A stretch of 41,001 bases of DNA, taken from contig CAMBJF010000001.1 of the NCBI GenBank assembly GCA_945867875.1, positions 1-41,001 of the forward strand, written 5' to 3'. Below, one piece after another: positions 40,045-41,001 of the stretch; the first letter of the stretch is position 1, and each line of letters begins with the position of its first letter. The position numbers and the translations under genes were made by a program. The notes below the pieces were generated by a model. It saw only the letters and a program-made list of their open reading frames with translations, was not told the DNA's origin and did not search any database. Source of the DNA: an uncultured Ruminococcus sp. Lineage in GTDB: Bacteria; Bacillota; Clostridia; Oscillospirales; Ruminococcaceae.

Positions 40045-40953
40045 TCATTCTCCGCTGTCCGCAGCAGTGACCTCGGGGGGATTGTTTTTCATTTCATTGA
40101 GACGGTCATTTTTGGAAGAATAGTTGCCGCCGTTCTGAACGGGGGCGGAAGATGTGACCGCAGCAGTTTCCTCGACAGTGTCATTCTTTGTGTTGCCGTC
40201 AGCATCGGAATAATCCACAAAGCTCTTGCCGAATTCAAGCTCGATAAGCTCCTGCATGACCTGAGGGTCGGTCATATCGATATCGTTTCTGATAAAGACT
40301 ATCTCAACACGTCTGTTCTGACGCTTGCCCTCTTCCGTGTCATTGTCGCTTACGGGGTGATATTTGCCGTAGCCCGCAGCGGAGAACTTGTCAGGCTCGC
40401 AGCAGTCAAGGCTCAGCATATAGTTGATGACCGAGCTTGCACGTCCCGAGGAAAGCTCCCATTCGTTAGCCGATGAGCTTGTGCTCTGAGCGGTGTGACC
40501 GTTTACCTTAATGGCAAAAACGTGCTTGTCAACGGCTCTGATGCCGTCGCAGATTATTTCAAGGATATATTTTCCCTCGTCAAGGAGCTCGTAGGAGTCA
40601 CCTGCGAAGAAAACATTATCTCTGAATTTCATATAAACGCCTGTGTCCGCCATTTCAACGGATACCTGGTCCTGAAGTCCCGCACTTTCAACGGCTTCGT
40701 TCAGATACATATAAAATTCATCAAAATCGATCTCGTTGGAATTTTGTTCCTGATCCTCATTTACATAAATGGCTGAGGGGTCGTTTTCGGTGTTTGGCTC
40801 CTTGTCCACAACAACGTTGATTATCTCGCCCTTGCCTGCGGAAAACGCCTGAGCGATATACTGCCATTTAGACTCGTCCATAGAGGACATTGAATAAAGC
40901 AGCACGAAGAAGCAAAGCAGCAGCGTAACCAGGTCACCATAGGTGTCCATCCA
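40045..40953 (-). CDS. motB: Stator protein MotB / OmpA-family, N-terminus missing at contig end
   Basis: Partial, about 302 aa. Anchors the proton-driven stator to peptidoglycan. Seen: WMDTYGDLVTLLLCFFVLL at the broken end, with the proton-carrying Asp of the MotB helix (YGD), a linker, and an OmpA-like peptidoglycan-binding domain (VNGHTAQSTSSSANEWELSSGRA, AAGYGKYHPV, RQNRRVEIVF). Then an acidic Ser/Thr-rich tail of about 75 residues. The open frame seems to begin MCIRDS, but those residues are translated sequencing adapter; the true start lies off the contig. Placed before fliM, as in Clostridium motA-motB clusters. Confidence 0.92.
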   Translation of the reverse strand, partial: WMDTYGDLVTLLLCFFVLLYSMSSMDESKWQYIAQAFSAGKGEIINVVVDKEPNTENDPSAIYVNEDQEQNSNEIDFDEFYMYLNEAVESAGLQDQVSVEMADTGVYMKFRDNVFFAGDSYELLDEGKYILEIICDGIRAVDKHVFAIKVNGHTAQSTSSSANEWELSSGRASSVINYMLSLDCCEPDKFSAAGYGKYHPVSDNDTEEGKRQNRRVEIVFIRNDIDMTDPQVMQELIELEFGKSFVDYSDADGNTKNDTVEETAAVTSSAPVQNGGNYSSKNDRLNEMKNNPPEVTAADSGE

Positions 40954-40954
40954 G

Positions 40955-41001
40955 CTGTCTCTTATACACATCTGACGCTGCCGACGATATGCAGTGTGTA
41001 G
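40955..41001. other. Illumina Nextera adapter with i5 index: assembly artefact
   Basis: CTGTCTCTTATACACATCT (40955-40973) is the 19-bp Tn5 mosaic end. GACGCTGCCGACGA (40974-40987) is the rest of the Nextera read-1 adapter. TATGCAGT (40988-40995) is the reverse complement of a standard i5 index (ACTGCATA, S506). GTGTAG (40996-41001) begins the P5-side sequence. None of this is genomic. Confidence 0.98.

Overview
The window is one end of a contig from a spore-forming, flagellated Clostridia-type Firmicute, most likely an Oscillospiraceae/Ruminococcus-like gut or rumen bacterium. Supporting signs are spoIIR, CIRCE-controlled hsp20 and groESL genes, a Bacillus/Clostridium-type switch (fliM, fliY with CheC domains, cheC, cheD), AAGGAG-like ribosome sites, frequent TTG/GTG starts, and vegetative promoters close to TTGACA-17-TATAAT. 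The family-level assignment is inference. No rRNA, tRNA, CRISPR array, transposon or phage gene was seen. The last 47 bases are not genomic: they are Illumina Nextera adapter carrying an i5 index.

Layout. (1) 52-6817, minus strand: a tightly packed six-gene unit from one strong promoter, recD2 - comF-like - pyridoxal kinase - trmL - degV - tyrosine autokinase. (2) 6851-8280, plus: cca, fired divergently from the recD2 promoter. (3) 8306-8881, minus: nrdR with a consensus promoter and terminator. (4) 8914-12598, plus: a VanY-type carboxypeptidase, a fucose-isomerase-like protein, a 48-residue membrane peptide, a hypothetical protein and maf. (5) 12597-23157: single genes, namely spoIIR, a Cys-rich hypothetical, a PMCA-type Ca2+ ATPase, an acyl-CoA ligase, a sodium:solute symporter, a GNAT acetyltransferase and a DEAD-box RNA helicase, most with a readable promoter and terminator. 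(6) 23129-23517, plus: a small protein resembling the C-terminal glycyl-radical tail of anaerobic ribonucleotide reductase, behind a promoter whose spacer is an NrdR box. (7) 23529-26998, plus: heat-shock block with two near-identical hsp20 copies, then groES-groEL, each locus with a CIRCE plus an extra half-site. (8) 27023-27748: a DUF554 membrane protein. (9) 27767-40953, minus: a 15-gene flagellar/chemotaxis operon, motB(partial) - fliM - fliY - cheY - fliO - fliP - fliQ - fliR - flhB - flhA - fliA - two rod/hook proteins - cheC - cheD.

How the genes work together. The flagellar block encodes the export gate (FliOPQR, FlhB, FlhA), the switch (FliM, FliY), the stator protein MotB, the sigma factor FliA, and CheY signal termination and receptor adaptation (FliY, CheC, CheD). 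FlhF, FlhG, CheA, CheB, CheW and FliL are not at the places they occupy in Bacillus or Clostridium. The most interesting non-flagellar signal is the apparent NrdR regulon inside one window: nrdR itself, and a small NrdD-tail-like gene with two tandem NrdR boxes 32 bp apart. The next is the mirror-image arrangement of CIRCE plus half-site in front of hsp20 and groES.
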